From contig CM050650.1 in assembly GCA_027574665.1 (NCBI GenBank), forward strand, positions 98,491,086 to 98,555,085: DNA of 64,000 nt, written 5' to 3'. Positions 12,738 through 24,474 of this stretch are shown in pieces (the first letter of the stretch is position 1; every line of letters begins with the position of its first letter). The DNA comes from Rhynochetos jubatus. Its lineage: Eukaryota > Chordata > Aves > Eurypygiformes > Rhynochetidae. The notes beneath the pieces are model-generated. The model saw nothing but the letters and a program-made list of their open reading frames with translations, ran no database searches and had not been told where the DNA came from. Position numbers and translations under genes: made by a program.

Positions 12738-15414
12738 CTCAGTAAATTAGAAAGGTTCTATTCACTTCTTCATAATGTCAGTTTAACAATGTTTGCTAAA
12801 AACAGCCGTTACTAAAGCTTGGGGTGTACTCATTTACACATTTCTTCCAAGTTTATGGATATCAGGTCCTACTAATTCAGTGTTCTCTACAGTTATGATG
12901 ATTAAGAAGGTGACAACTGAACGAATAACACCATGTGTAGGTAGGTGTACTACTTTCTTTTTTCTCTCCTAAGACATTGTTGTACACTACAGGGACACTC
13001 CTCAGGTAATTTTTGTTAAAGAAAATTATTCTTGCAGCCGTAATTGATGAGGAAGAATAGTGCCTTAGATGGGTTTAGATCTACTAACACGAAAGGGAAA
13101 GAAGTAACTCCTTGAGAACAAAATTCTTCACTGGCAATAAGATCCAACTTACAGTAAGAAACTTTAATAGAAACTCTAATTAAGAAATATATCTTTTCCC
13201 CAAACAGTTTAAATGTGATTAATGAGGTCTTTTTTAAAGTTCTTCTTTTTAGTATTACCTAGAAGTACTGGATAACAACTACTGAAGGCTGAAAGTAAAA
13301 GTTTTGAAACAGCACTAAATTCTAATAAGGATAAAACATTTCTGCAGTTTGCTATATATTCAAAGATAAGATCACCTACTAACTAGCCTTTTCAGAAAGT
13401 GGAGCTGAACCGAGTGTTGGCAGCTGGGACTACTACAGAGATCAGAGTGGCATTCCTTGAGAACTGAGCTTCACGTGTTTAAAATTCTCCACATAAGATA
13501 ATTTAATAAATATTGAACCGATCATGTAATAAAACAGGAAGTGGTAAGAATGCTGCTTGCAAAAGTAGGAAAGGTCTGCTACCACTACAGCTCTTGTTTT
13601 TCAGTCATAAAAAGCATTTATCGAAAGCACTTTAGCAGAACCAGTTACACAGCTATATGGTATACAGAGATACGATTTTTCCCTCCCAGATCTGTAATCG
13701 AGCACCTGAAGTGTCGCATAAGTGAACTGCTTTATACAGTTTTCAGCTACCTACAGGAAACAAGCGGCTCTTCTCTCCTCTGCAATATAACTTGATATGT
13801 GCCGGGAGCCCACATCGCAGTGAAAAAGAGCGAATAGCCCATCAGATCTGCTTGATAATCCATTTGGATATGCCATCTTGGTGACTGTGCTTCTGATTAT
13901 CTTTGGCCCTTAGTTTGGAAGCAATTAAGCAGGCTGAATATTCTACTATTTTTATTTCTGATCAGAATAGTGAGGTTGGTTTGGTTTTCCCTCACAAGTG
14001 AAGTCCCATTTACACCTACTCCAAAACAATTTGGAGTCCAAAAGAAATGCATTGCACCTAGAACTGGCACAAACACATTGTCATGAGGCCTCCTGGGTGT
14101 AAGAGAGGAACTTCTACAGAAAGTTGGTCAAACGTGTTTAGAAGAAAATTTACTCGTTTTTGTCTGTGTGCACGCACTTCATTTGATGGGAACTTTAAAA
14201 TGGTAAAGGGAGGAGTTAATTTCATGGTGTATGAATGTCTTTAGAACTTTTATTGTGTAGGGAATTATTTTTCATCAGATGTTGAGAGAGAAAATTAATT
14301 AAGTGGCACTCTTCATTCCAAAATTGTAAAATCCCAAGGTTTCAAGGTAAGGCCTTACATACCTCATAAAAATCAGTTTAAGCCAAAATAGAGAGACAAT
14401 AGACAGAAAGTCCACAAAAATTAGGGATTAAAGACATTTGATGCATTTTTTCCACTGCACAACACATTTGAAATGTATACGATAAAAAATTCTAATATTC
14501 TTTAAATGAATATTTAAAATGTGAGAATTATTTTTTTCATGGCTCATTTCTAAAAATAATGAGCAGAAATAAGCAGACAGGACAGGGACACTTCTCATAT
14601 ATGCTTGCACTCAGCAAATTACTACAGCTGCGCTACCAACATATTCAACTATTACACCTCTTATTACACAGCCTACAACTGACTTGAAACATATATTCAA
14701 ACAGCACAATTTACTTTTCCTATTTGTATGTTGATTTAAGTATTTGTTCTTGTTATTCTTGATATGCTGTAAGAGTGATGAAATTGTGAGATGCAAGACC
14801 TTCTGGTCTTGAAGGTGAACATCTAAATCCAAGTGAAAAGTTACCCGAACTGTGAAAAATTTTATTTTTATTAATATGAGCTCCTGAAAAGTGCAGTTCT
14901 ACAATCATCCCTTAGGACATAATAAACTAAAGAGAAGTTAATGGTAAAACTTACCTTCAACAGTGCCTCCTGATTTAACAGAGAGACAGTCTAAGAAACC
15001 CCTAAACTCCTTTCTCAGTCTTACTGTTAAGGAATCTTCCTTTTTCCATTCAAAATTACATCGCAGTAGCAATTACAACTATTCTTTACTCACAGCATGT
15101 TAAGAACTGTATGTATTCTTAATGATGCTCTAAGACCAGAGATCAGAATAGAATTGATGTCATTTGGTAGCTTTTCTGATGTTTTTCCTCAGCCAACCAT
15201 TTCTCCGAAAACTGTAGCTGACCCAAGCACTGACACCGCAAAGCCCTGAACACTGCGTACCTCAATCACACGGTTCTAACGCTCAGGCCTGCCTACTTAG
15301 ATTGCCTCTATATTCTACCCAAAAGCATTAGAGCAGCTGAACGAACCAAGGACACTCCGCAGCTTGGAGAATTAGATTGTTATTAAACACAAAAATAAAC
15401 CCTAGTGTCATACA
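12738..15414. other. Intergenic, nothing recognised
   Basis: AT-rich sequence following the LTR. The short frames (for example 13541-13795, 14611-14832) have no domain I recognise. Confidence 0.5.
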
Positions 15415-15545
15415 CTGTAATGGCCGAAAGAGCCAGTCGGATCATCTACTCTGAGCAGTGCAACCCAGGCCATTACATTTCATCCAGCAGTTCATGCATC
15501 AATTTGACTAGTTCAGGCTGAGCAAAGGCACTTCTGATCTAACTC
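15415..15545 (-). repeat. Old CR1-type LINE fragment
   Basis: The stretch around GGATCATCTACTCTGAGC, followed by TTCATCCAGCAGTTCATGCATC and GTTCAGGCTGAGCAAAGGC, resembles the 3' part of old, diverged CR1 families shared by birds and other reptiles, read on the minus strand. Its upper limit is unclear; weak similarity may continue toward 16.1 kb. Confidence 0.45.
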
Positions 15546-16229
15546 GATTTTTACTGAAGTTCACTTTATAAGTGCTGCCATTCAGCACGGCAGAGACTCT
15601 ATGTTTGCTTAACACCTCCCACCATACAACGCTGATCCTGAGCAGAACAGAATATTCTTCTAAAAGATTAATATTAAGGTCATGCCATATCTGCTTCTGC
15701 TCTACTAATGTCCTTTCCATTATCCCATTTTCATGAACCATCTTAATTAAGCTTTATCATTATATGACAAAACATCTTCAAGTTGTCAGAGAACTTCCGT
15801 TTCAGCTAGAAGCACAGCACTTTGTTACCCTTTCATTGCAGTTATCATTTTTGTTTTAAGACAGATTGAGAGTCCATACATGTTCCTGCTGTTTGAAGCC
15901 TAATCACCAAATCCTGTTCTCCCTCGACAGATCTATCTCGGTATCACCTTCCTGTCTCCAGCTATTGATCTACTTTTCACCTACCCTAACCCACTTCTGA
16001 AGTCTTCCAGTGCTTCCTTTGTTAACAAGTTAGTCTTTAGGTATCTCTTCCTCTATATTTCCCAGCTACAATTCATTCTTGACATTATTCCAACCGTTCT
16101 GGAATCTTTTCATTGTATTTAGCATATCACCAGATGTGTGAGAAAATAGGTCTTTCAAACAGTAAAATCTTGGACGTATTAAAACTTCTGTAAGAATTTT
16201 AGTAGTAGAAACCACAAGAAATATCACGT

Positions 16230-16960
16230 CACAACCATGTGAAAATAACAGCACCAGAGAGCGAGCACCTGCATCACACAGATGTTGCCCTACCTCATCC
16301 TCTACACGTACTCTTCCTACCACGTGTTTTCCAATTCATGGGCTCAAGACTGACTAAAACGTTCGTCATCCTCAAGGGAACCTCTCAGCCATCCCCACTT
16401 ACTCTGCTTTGGCCTGAAAACCTGACTGCTCTGAGAGCGTGCAAACCGGGTTCCTTCTGGAAGCGAGCCACCCAAAGGCGCACTCGGCAACGCTTCTCCG
16501 TCTGGTGATGACCACTCCAGCCGCACAACAAGACTAAAACTCGTCCAAAGTAGAACTCCCAAAACATGCTTGGCACCAACAGTTTTGCTCCACAGACCCA
16601 TCCCGGCAGTGCCATGGTTGTGGCTGCTCCCACCACCGCCCTCGCCGGGGCAGCGCTGGACACCTCAGCAGAGCTCCAAGTCACAGCTTGTGAGCTCCTC
16701 GCCCTTCCTGCTGCACAACACCCAACGGGAGCGTTCTCCTCTTGACAGTACCCTGTGAAGTTCTGAAGCCAGAGACTGCTTTATGGTCTTTGACGCTAGC
16801 GCTTCGGACCTGGATTACAACCCTTGGATGGCCGTTCCTTTTGAAAGACCCTCCCCCGAGTTTAACTGCGGTACATGAAGAGGAACACTTCCTACACCAG
16901 CACCACGGCTGCACTGCTTTTGGCAACACGCACAGTTGTGTGCATCCCCCCAGGAATGCG
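16230..16960. promoter_or_regulatory. Local GC/CpG-rich patch, possible promoter or CpG island
   Basis: This stretch is clearly richer in G+C and CpG than its neighbours, for example around 16425-16505 and 16600-16700, in otherwise AT-rich sequence. Several frames of 60-112 codons open on both strands, which is expected where stop codons are scarce. A short frame with a good initiation context (GCCATGG at 16611-16617) runs to a stop at 16743-16745. There is no direct evidence of transcription. Confidence 0.3.
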
Positions 16961-18017
16961 GCAAATACTATCTTAATATCTCATTTAATGACCCAGAATA
17001 CAGAATTGTTTTGGACCAGGACAGTTTCGAACTTTAGCTGTTTGTGTGTATCCTGTTTGTTTTCCAGTTCCAAAGTGTAACAAAGGTTTACTACGAAGAG
17101 CCACTTAGAAGGACAGCTGATGCTTGCTAACAAACAAACCCATTTCCTGTAGAAATACATTTTCTTTTCAACTTGTAATAGTAGGGTTTGGGATTCAAGA
17201 GCTTTTGTTTGGTTTTGTTATTTTTTACTACTGCATAATCATATCAGGGTCACTCAATTTTCAGAATCCTTATCTTCTGAGTAAACGTAATTTTTAATAG
17301 CACTACTACAACGTAGGAAATGTTTTCCAATGAATGATTTGCATATTCTTTGGAGACTGGAAAGGCAAAATCACTAGCAGCTCCATAATCAAGGAACAAG
17401 TGATTTGTATTGAAATTACAAAGCAGTAAGAGTTCAAAGCTCTGGAAGACTAACAATTCCTGGGTGTGCAAATGGTCAAAAGGAGGATTCTTACCCTGGA
17501 TTTTTCTCTTTACTAAATTCCGAATATTCTGCTTTGAAAGACAAATCAAAATGGTCAAAATGTGTGAAATCCGAAAATAAATTGCCATTTTCTTCAAATA
17601 GCAACAAAAAGCACTGATTTTAATCTTTTGCTAGTCACTTGTAACTGTACGCTACGATGTGTAGGTTTTTCTGTTATGTAGTTTATTATAGTCCATCTGG
17701 CAGGTAACAAATGGGAAGAAAATATAGTTTAAAGCAACTTGTAGTGCTATTAATCAAGAGAGATACTCAGTGAAGTATAGCAATGATGGACAGAGACTTT
17801 GTCACATCCTGTTGTGTTTGTTGCATTTCAGGTTAACATTTCTCATTCAGAGGGTGTGTGAAGTTATATTCCCTTCCTTGTAGTAAAACTTATTTTTAAA
17901 TGTTATGCTCGAGTTTCTAAAAATAACTTTGTTCTGCTAACATAGCAATCCAGTGCAGAATACGTGAACAAGCCACTCCTTCCCAACAAAACGGATTTCA
18001 AAGGTCGCATAAAGCTT

Positions 18018-18545
18018 GGAAATTAAGCGCCAGGAGCTTTATTCACACAGCGAGTGACAACATCTACACGAGTAGGGTTAGGGCATAAGAGAAACGTTTC
18101 TACTGAATCAGAAATTAGAATTTCCCTGGGCTGGGAAACACCAGCTGCAATCAGCGCCTCCACCACCTCATTCTTCTCCCAGCTCTTTCGCTTAGGAACA
18201 TAAATCCTGTTGCCTGTAACAGTTTTACTTCTATCAACAGGATCCACAATGTCCTCGAAGGTACCTCCGACTCAGGTGTTGAGTAACACAAAATTAGAGG
18301 ACTGCTACCACTTCCAAGGACACTTAAAAACCCTGAGGTCAAGGTTTTTAACCTTTTAACACAATCAGTGGGCTTGCCAAACATTGGGTGGGGTGTAGCC
18401 AGGAGCTTCACCAACCGGAGAAACCAAGTCCACGGCTGTTCGTAAGTCCTTGCTTCTCGAGCCTGGAACCACCACCTCCCTGCAGATCCAGGCCTTTGCC
18501 AAAGATCCACAGCTAACCCAAAATCCTCACAGTAACCAAACAGTC
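18018..18545 (-). mobile_element. Possible degraded retroviral or other repeat remnant
   Basis: On the minus strand this stretch contains an AATAAAGCTCCTGGCGC motif (about 18024-18040) that looks like a retroviral poly(A)/R region. Some 360 bases upstream, a similar AAGCTCCTGGCTACACCCC motif is followed by CACCCAATGTTTGGCAAGCC, which resembles the end of a U5 region. Two overlapping minus-strand frames (about 74 and 119 codons) cover it. I cannot assign it to a named family. It could also be a decayed processed pseudogene. Confidence 0.3.
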
Positions 18546-19855
18546 TTTAGTCCACTTACAATAGTCTAAACCAGTCAATTGTTGTAGAGAATAAAACCTC
18601 TAACATAACACAACTAGCAAACATTACATACTCGTACACCCCTTTGTACCTATCCCTTTCTACAGTGCTGCACATACCTTTCCACCGCCCCTTGGGATCC
18701 TGGGATCAACAGCACACGGTCCAGGCCTCACACTGTTCATCAGGAACAGTAGGATGCTGGTGGGGGGGTTGTTCTTTCTTCTCTCTCAAGTCCACCTGGT
18801 GTAATATTACACAATTCCAAAAACACCCTACTCCTTTCTTTATTGGTCTGGCAGCTCCACACTACAGCCAACTAATTATATATAATGTGTATTTTACTCA
18901 CCGTGCCTATTTGGTTCTTTTTTCTTTAAGGATTAGCAGTAGGCCATGGATGACTTGTTTACACCTATGGGGCCTCTGGCACCTAGGAGCACAGATTAAT
19001 TCATTCTACACAAAATAACTACTTATTACTTACTAGCCATTAGCTACAGAAATGTATCAAAACCATCATTGACCGAGGCAGTACAACAGGCAATTGTACA
19101 AAGCCAGGCTGTCATTTGAGAGACGCTGTTACAGCTAAAACAAAGCTTCAGGTAGGGCAAGAGAAGCCCAGAAAAATCAGGCTCAGCGAGCCTTCGTGCT
19201 AAGGCCTTGCAGAGTTAATACGAGTTACCAGCAATGACGATACTGCGTCTCTGTGGCTACAGGGCTGTACTGGTACCTAGCTCACTCTCCAGGTGATGAT
19301 GACGTGAAACTCCTTAGGTATCAGATAAAACTCAGGCCTTTGAAATCCCCGGGAGAACAGTCTCACAGCATGATATCAAACACCAGCTCTACTTAGAGCT
19401 TTCACACGCTGCACAGTGGCCGCTGCTCGACTGCATGCCGTTCGTGCGTTAGCTGCTTTGGGGGGAATGGGTGGAATTTCGATGTGACCCAAAGCTGCGT
19501 TCAGACAGTTGTTTAGCTTCACAGGACACAGGAGACTCCAGACACACTCAGACACTGAGGAAATTTTAAAAGGAATATACACCAATACATTTTTAGCTTC
19601 ATCAAGATGAGTCAGTTGGAAGAGCATCAACTTTTCAGATTACCTTCTTACATACAGGTGTCTAAACTCTGCTTATGTTCTATTTCAAGCACTAAAACCA
19701 ACTTTCTAAATTTAGTGTCAAGGTACACAAAACAGGAAGCTGATTTCCCTCAGCTCGTCATGTAGAAAAAAGACAGACAGACTCCTCCAGAGGGTAATTA
19801 TGATCATAAGAACTCCTACTTAATTATTATCCAAATACAGCTAAAAAGAAAATAC
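18546..19855. other. Intergenic, immediately downstream of the PRIM2 3' end
   Basis: No repeat or gene was recognised. A 124-codon plus-strand frame at 18644-19018 has no recognisable domain. Termination of PRIM2 transcription would be expected in the upper part. Confidence 0.45.
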
Positions 19856-20236
19856 CACAGACTTGACTATGCAATTTATTTATTAAGAAACATATAAAAT
19901 GATCACAAAATGGGATAAAAATATTTAAACATTTTGAAGGGAAAAAAAAAAAGTAAGTCAGACAAAAATCACCTAATAATTGGTAAGGAACTTTCATTTC
20001 CCATCCTTCAACGTGCCACGTAAAACAGAGTCCTAAAGAAGCGAGAACACAATTACAGCTTCAGTATCTATTTTTCTTCTCTTCAACCTATTCACAGCAC
20101 TAAATGCCTGTGCCTTCAACGTAGTGAAGTGAATATTTCTCAGTACAGGAACAAACCCAGCTAGAGAAGGGAAAGAATGAAAAAAAAAAAAAAATCAACC
20201 CCAAAACCAACCCAAACCACCCCAAATACCAGCTGC
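19856..20236 (-). other. PRIM2: PRIM2 3' UTR (inferred)
   Basis: About 380 bases follow the stop codon before tandem poly(A) hexamers. On the transcribed strand the UTR carries a G-rich stretch (20199-20223) and a 15-base U-run (20180-20194) just after the stop, and a second shorter U-run near 19941-19952. The lower boundary is only an estimate, set 10-30 bases past the hexamers. A longer UTR using a further signal cannot be excluded. Confidence 0.55.
19875..19884 (-). terminator. PRIM2: Tandem overlapping poly(A) signals AATAAATAAA
   Basis: The minus strand reads AATAAATAAA here, giving two overlapping AATAAA hexamers about 355 bases after the PRIM2 stop codon. They are the first canonical hexamers I noticed after the stop. 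Cleavage would be expected roughly at 19845-19865. No transcript data are available to confirm it. Confidence 0.6.
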
Positions 20237-20464
20237 TTAGTCTTCAGTGAAGTATGCCTCCAATCCCTCCAGGTCTGCATCAGCTGTTGTATTGGAAGAG
20301 GTGGGAGTAGAATTTGAATTCATGCTTTCCTGACTATTACTTTTTTGTTGAGAGCTTCCTGAACTACTTGGCTCCTTCTTCGGTTCTCTACCACCACTTA
20401 ATAGCTTTTGACTCTCTGTAAAATACTGATTAGGATGATTCAAAGAAAACCCGATGTCATCAAC
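20237..20464 (-). CDS. PRIM2: PRIM2 terminal coding exon F (C-terminal tail and stop)
   Basis: This last exon has 75 codons plus a TAA stop at 20237-20239. The acceptor is TTTTGTGTGCAG. It opens VDDIGFSLNHPNQYFTESQ, the conserved end of the folded domain, then GGREPKKEPSSSGSSQQ begins a Ser/Asn/Thr-rich low-complexity tail that differs strongly from the mammalian tail. The final residues, ADLEGLEAYFTED, recover clear similarity to the acidic end of other vertebrate PRIM2 proteins, so the tail is disordered but keeps a conserved terminus. An in-frame ATG just upstream of the acceptor lies in the intron and is not a start. The inferred full protein is about 508 residues, close to the human 509. 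Confidence 0.96.
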   Translation of the reverse strand, partial: VDDIGFSLNHPNQYFTESQKLLSGGREPKKEPSSSGSSQQKSNSQESMNSNSTPTSSNTTADADLEGLEAYFTED

Positions 20465-23400
20465 CTGCACACAAAAGGAACACTGAGTTATTGCATTTGT
20501 TTCAAAAAGTCATCTTTTTCACATTCAAGGACAAATTAATTAGCATTTTAATAAGTTCCAATTGAAGAAAAAGGCATCAGTTTGTAAATACTTGCCCAGT
20601 AAATACTAGAACAAAACATATTTAGCTTCAACACAAAATTTCTTCCTTCATGTTAAAAATAAAACTACTGCTGTGGCATATTCAAACAATACTTCACTGT
20701 CTTTGCTGCAGTAAAGAAACATAACACCCCAAAACACATAAAACAATATAAGTAAAATGGCATACCTTTACAGATGTAGGGCAAGAGAACCTACACCTTA
20801 AAACAGCATTTCCCTACCCAAAAAAGAAACTGAGGCAAGTCTAGAGTGCAAACGGCAGTAGAGAATACTACTGAGAGTTGTAACAACTACACAACATAAA
20901 TCTACATCTTGGGTATCAGTGTGAAACTGTGAATGGAAATGGGTAGCTTCACTTCTTTCCCTGGTTTCTCCAGGCGCCACAAATGCAATATTTACAAGGC
21001 AGCAGGCTAAGACAGAATCCCGATAGATCACGCTTATCTCTGGGCCATCACTGCCAACATCCTGCAACTAGATGCACAACCAATACCAAAGAACATTCAG
21101 TCTTCAGTGGAGAAGAATACAGAAAACTAGCGTAGGGTGCAGCGTATTTTTAGTGCTCCTTTCTACTTAGCAGGCGCATTCTTTCAGCTCTGTAATTATT
21201 TGATAAACGAACATTCAATCAATGTTCATCAAATATTTCAAATCAACAAAGCTTTCAGATTTAACAATAAGCTATTCTGACGTATTTATCACAAATCTCA
21301 ATTATAACCTTTGTATCTCTTTTGGGGGTCTGAGAAGATGGAAATTGTTACTTCCACCTCCTATTCAGGCAATCTGCCCCTTTCATCTGCCTGTCAGTTC
21401 ATGTGAATACTAAGAACACTTTAAGAAAAATATTGCTCTTAAAAACCCTTCCCAAACCTGGGATATAAGTTACCAACAAAGACTAGGAGACATATATTGG
21501 TAATTTTCTGCTCCCATCATCTTCCCTTTTTCCCAGGAGGGTGGGGCCAGCTCAAGCACAACAAGCGACTTTGCACACACGCAGCGTCTCACCAGGACAT
21601 ATACTGTGGCCGATTTAATACGCCAAAAAAGTAAGTTTAAATTTCAGCCACTCGTGAAAAATCATAAAGCAGAGGATCAATGTGCACTCTCGGGGGAACT
21701 CTGATTAAATGCATCACCACCACCTAGCTTAGCTCCGTCAGAAAATGGCGACGCGTGTAACAATCTAATTCAGGCACGAAGTCAGCAACTGTAGTAAATG
21801 ACCTTGCTTGAAAAAAATCTTAAAAATGAGTGATGGGCCTAGCACACTAATTTGGTACTCAAAATAAAAGGCACAAAGCAGGAAAAAAAAAGAAACCCAA
21901 AGCCACCACTAAATTTCATTTCAGTCTTATCTGGATGAGTTTCATTCAGCCAGCTTTCATCCATGCTCCAATTTCCATTATGTGGGAACTAAATTACTTC
22001 TTTACATCAAAAAGGCTTAAAAGAAACGATACAGTAAAAAGCTGGATTTCGTAGAAGAAGCTCTTAATTAGTTCCGGGTTTTTCTAACCTTAAACTCTCA
22101 GTTTTCTTCAGACCAATTTAAGATTCACTTTGTAACTCTTAATTTTGTTCTAAACTCCTCTCTCCCCAGCAAACTGGAGTAAGCTGTAGAAGCAGCTCAT
22201 TGTATGAATGGAGCCTACAACCATGTCTTCAGAGATGATCGATGGTATTTGGCCAAAAGCCATTAACAGGTTGTTAGCTATAACTGTAGAATGATTCCAT
22301 CTACCATTTCTCCTCTTCAAACCTAAATAAACTAAAATAAAGCTCTATTGGATTAATTAATTGGATGAATAAATGAAATAAAGCCCTATTGGACGACCCT
22401 TTTAATTGTAAGAATTCTGCCTGTTCATACTATCTCCCTATTTTGTGAGCCTGAAGAGAGAAAAGGCAGATTTTGTTCATAACCATCATCTTTATTTGTG
22501 AAATGGTGATACATAAACAATTCTGTCCTGTGTGATTTTGAACAAGGTTCAGTGATCATTTCTCTGACTGAAAATATTTTGCTCTGGCTGGAAATACACA
22601 AGAAATTTGATCATAAAAATGGAAGTGAAGCATACAAAGATTTCCTGGCTTTTTAGGTGAGACCGCCTACGTTACATTATGTAAGTTTTACAATGTTTTT
22701 AGGCAATGGAGGTCAAAGCACATAAAATTTAAAAGCTCCATCTTTAACTTAGCTGTAAGGTACCTCAAACTTACTATCAGGAACAGAGAAACTAGATTTC
22801 TCTAACAGCTTTATCCATTCACACCTGTAAATCCATCTGGAATCCACTATGCCCAAAGAAAAATTTATTTTCTGTGCAGTCGAAAATTTGAGCTTCTAAC
22901 GTGTATTGAACCAGGTGAAAAGGCCTGTCACTTTGGACAGAACTGTTTATTCTATCTAGTGGGTGATACCAACACAAGAGGTTTTTTTAATCAACACATT
23001 TTGCACATACTGCCTTTCCTAACTCCAGTTTCGTATTTTTGCTATAGCAAATATTGTTTTGAAAAACCTGAAGCAATCATTTTGTACCTACAGTATCTTT
23101 GGGTTTCAAGAAGTAAGTTCTAAAATGACAGCTGATAATGTTACAGAAAAACCACGTGGAGCAACCATTTATTAGCACAGTCTCAGTGCCAAGCCCTAGA
23201 CTACTGAAGCCAACAGCAAAGCTGCCGCCAGCAGGAGTGTAAGATGCAGCAGAAATCTGAGTTGATGATGGGCAGGAAATGCAAAGTGAGCCCTTAGGTA
23301 GACATTGTGTGCAACAGACCCCATGAACTTAAAAATATATCATAATCTTAAGCAAGTCTCTACTATAGAAACACTCATAGTAGATCTAACTGATTGTGCT

Positions 23401-24405
23401 GGTTTTGGCTGGGATAGAGTTTTCTTCACAGTAGCTGGTGTGGGGCTGTGTTTTGGATTTGTGCTGAAAACAGTGCTGATAACACAGGGATGCTTTTGTA
23501 ACTGCTGAGCAGTGCTTACAGAGTCAAAGCCTTTTCTGCTCCCCACATCACCCCATCAGCGAGGAGGCTGGGGGTGCACGAGAAGTTGGGAGGGGACACA
23601 GCTGGGACAGCTGACCCCAACAGAGCAAAGAGACATTGCATACCACGTGATGTTATGCTCAGCCAATAAAGCTGGGGGAAGAGGGAAGTGGGAGGGATGT
23701 TTGGAGTTATGGTGTTTGCCTTCCCAAGTGACCATTACTCCTGAAGGAGCCCTGCTTTCCTGGAGATGGCTCAACACCTGCCTGCTGATGGGAGACAGTG
23801 AATTAATTCCTTGTTTTGCTTTGCTTGTGCACACAGCTTTAATATTTTACAGAAGCTTAAGATTAGGCAAACAGTAAAGCTCTGAGAATGTTCATCTTGA
23901 TTTAAAAACTAATCACGCGTGACCAAAGACATGAAGAAAGTATCAAGTGAAAATTAACAATATTAACTGTGCGAGTTCTGGAAGATTAGCGTTCTAGTTA
24001 TGCTTTTTAGATCCTTTTTGTTTATTTTTTAAAGGTATACCTTAAAATACCAAACGTACAAAATAGGCTAAAAACCCGACAATTTTCTTAAAAGCGGGAC
24101 ACTGAAAAAGTTAAATGGGTTGAAATAGACAAAATTTAACAACATTGACATTTTCAGGAAGAAAGCATAATCTTTTAATTCATCTTGTAACATTCAGGGT
24201 ATTTACAACAATATATAAATGTAGAAAATCACAAAGAATATGTGAAGTATATTTGAAATTATTGAAATGAAAACTAACCAGGCAAGACAGCTAATGATGG
24301 ATGTGAAAACTGTAAATAGTCTCTGGACTTCACACAAGATTTTCCAAGGTCTTCCTCAAGACAAAGATGGTGATTAAAGTATAACAAAAATTAGTAGCTA
24401 CTTAC
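20465..24405 (-). other. PRIM2: PRIM2 intron E-F
   Basis: A 3941-bp phase-0 intron with GTAAG donor and GTGTGCAG acceptor on the minus strand. It contains the truncated LTR at 23395-23850; the rest is AT-rich with nothing recognised. Confidence 0.9.
23395..23850 (+). mobile_element. Truncated ERV LTR in PRIM2 intron E-F, antisense to the gene
   Basis: This starts TGTGCTGGTTTTGGCTGGG and is closely related to the LTR at 1289-1880, but in plus orientation. Similarity runs through the central GAGAAGTTGGGAGGGGACAC block to about 23850 and then stops, so roughly the last 150 bp of the LTR are missing. At the position where the other copy has a TATAAA box, this copy has AATAAA (23665-23670). It lies in the last PRIM2 intron, opposite to the direction of transcription. 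Confidence 0.83.
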
Positions 24406-24474
24406 ATCATGTGTCAACTCAAAATACTTCTGACAGGCCAGCTGGTAGTGCATGCCCTTCACCAATTCCAGGAT
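24406..24474 (-). CDS. PRIM2: PRIM2 coding exon E (fourth Fe-S cysteine)
   Basis: This 69-bp exon is too short to stand out as an ORF and was found by reading the minus strand between the flanking exons. It encodes 23 codons, beginning ILELVKGMHYQLACQKYF and ending THD. The acceptor is a strong pyrimidine tract ending CTCTGTGTAG and the donor is GTAAG; both junctions are phase 0. The cysteine in QLACQKYF lies 40 residues after the third ligand and corresponds to human Cys424, completing the four-cysteine set. This exon makes the gene model secure, because the frame and all ligand spacings close exactly. Confidence 0.96.

Noticed and set aside
16344-17080. Several overlapping frames on both strands as possible genes
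   Set aside because: High GC lowers stop frequency; the frames overlap on both strands and have no recognisable domain or splice context.
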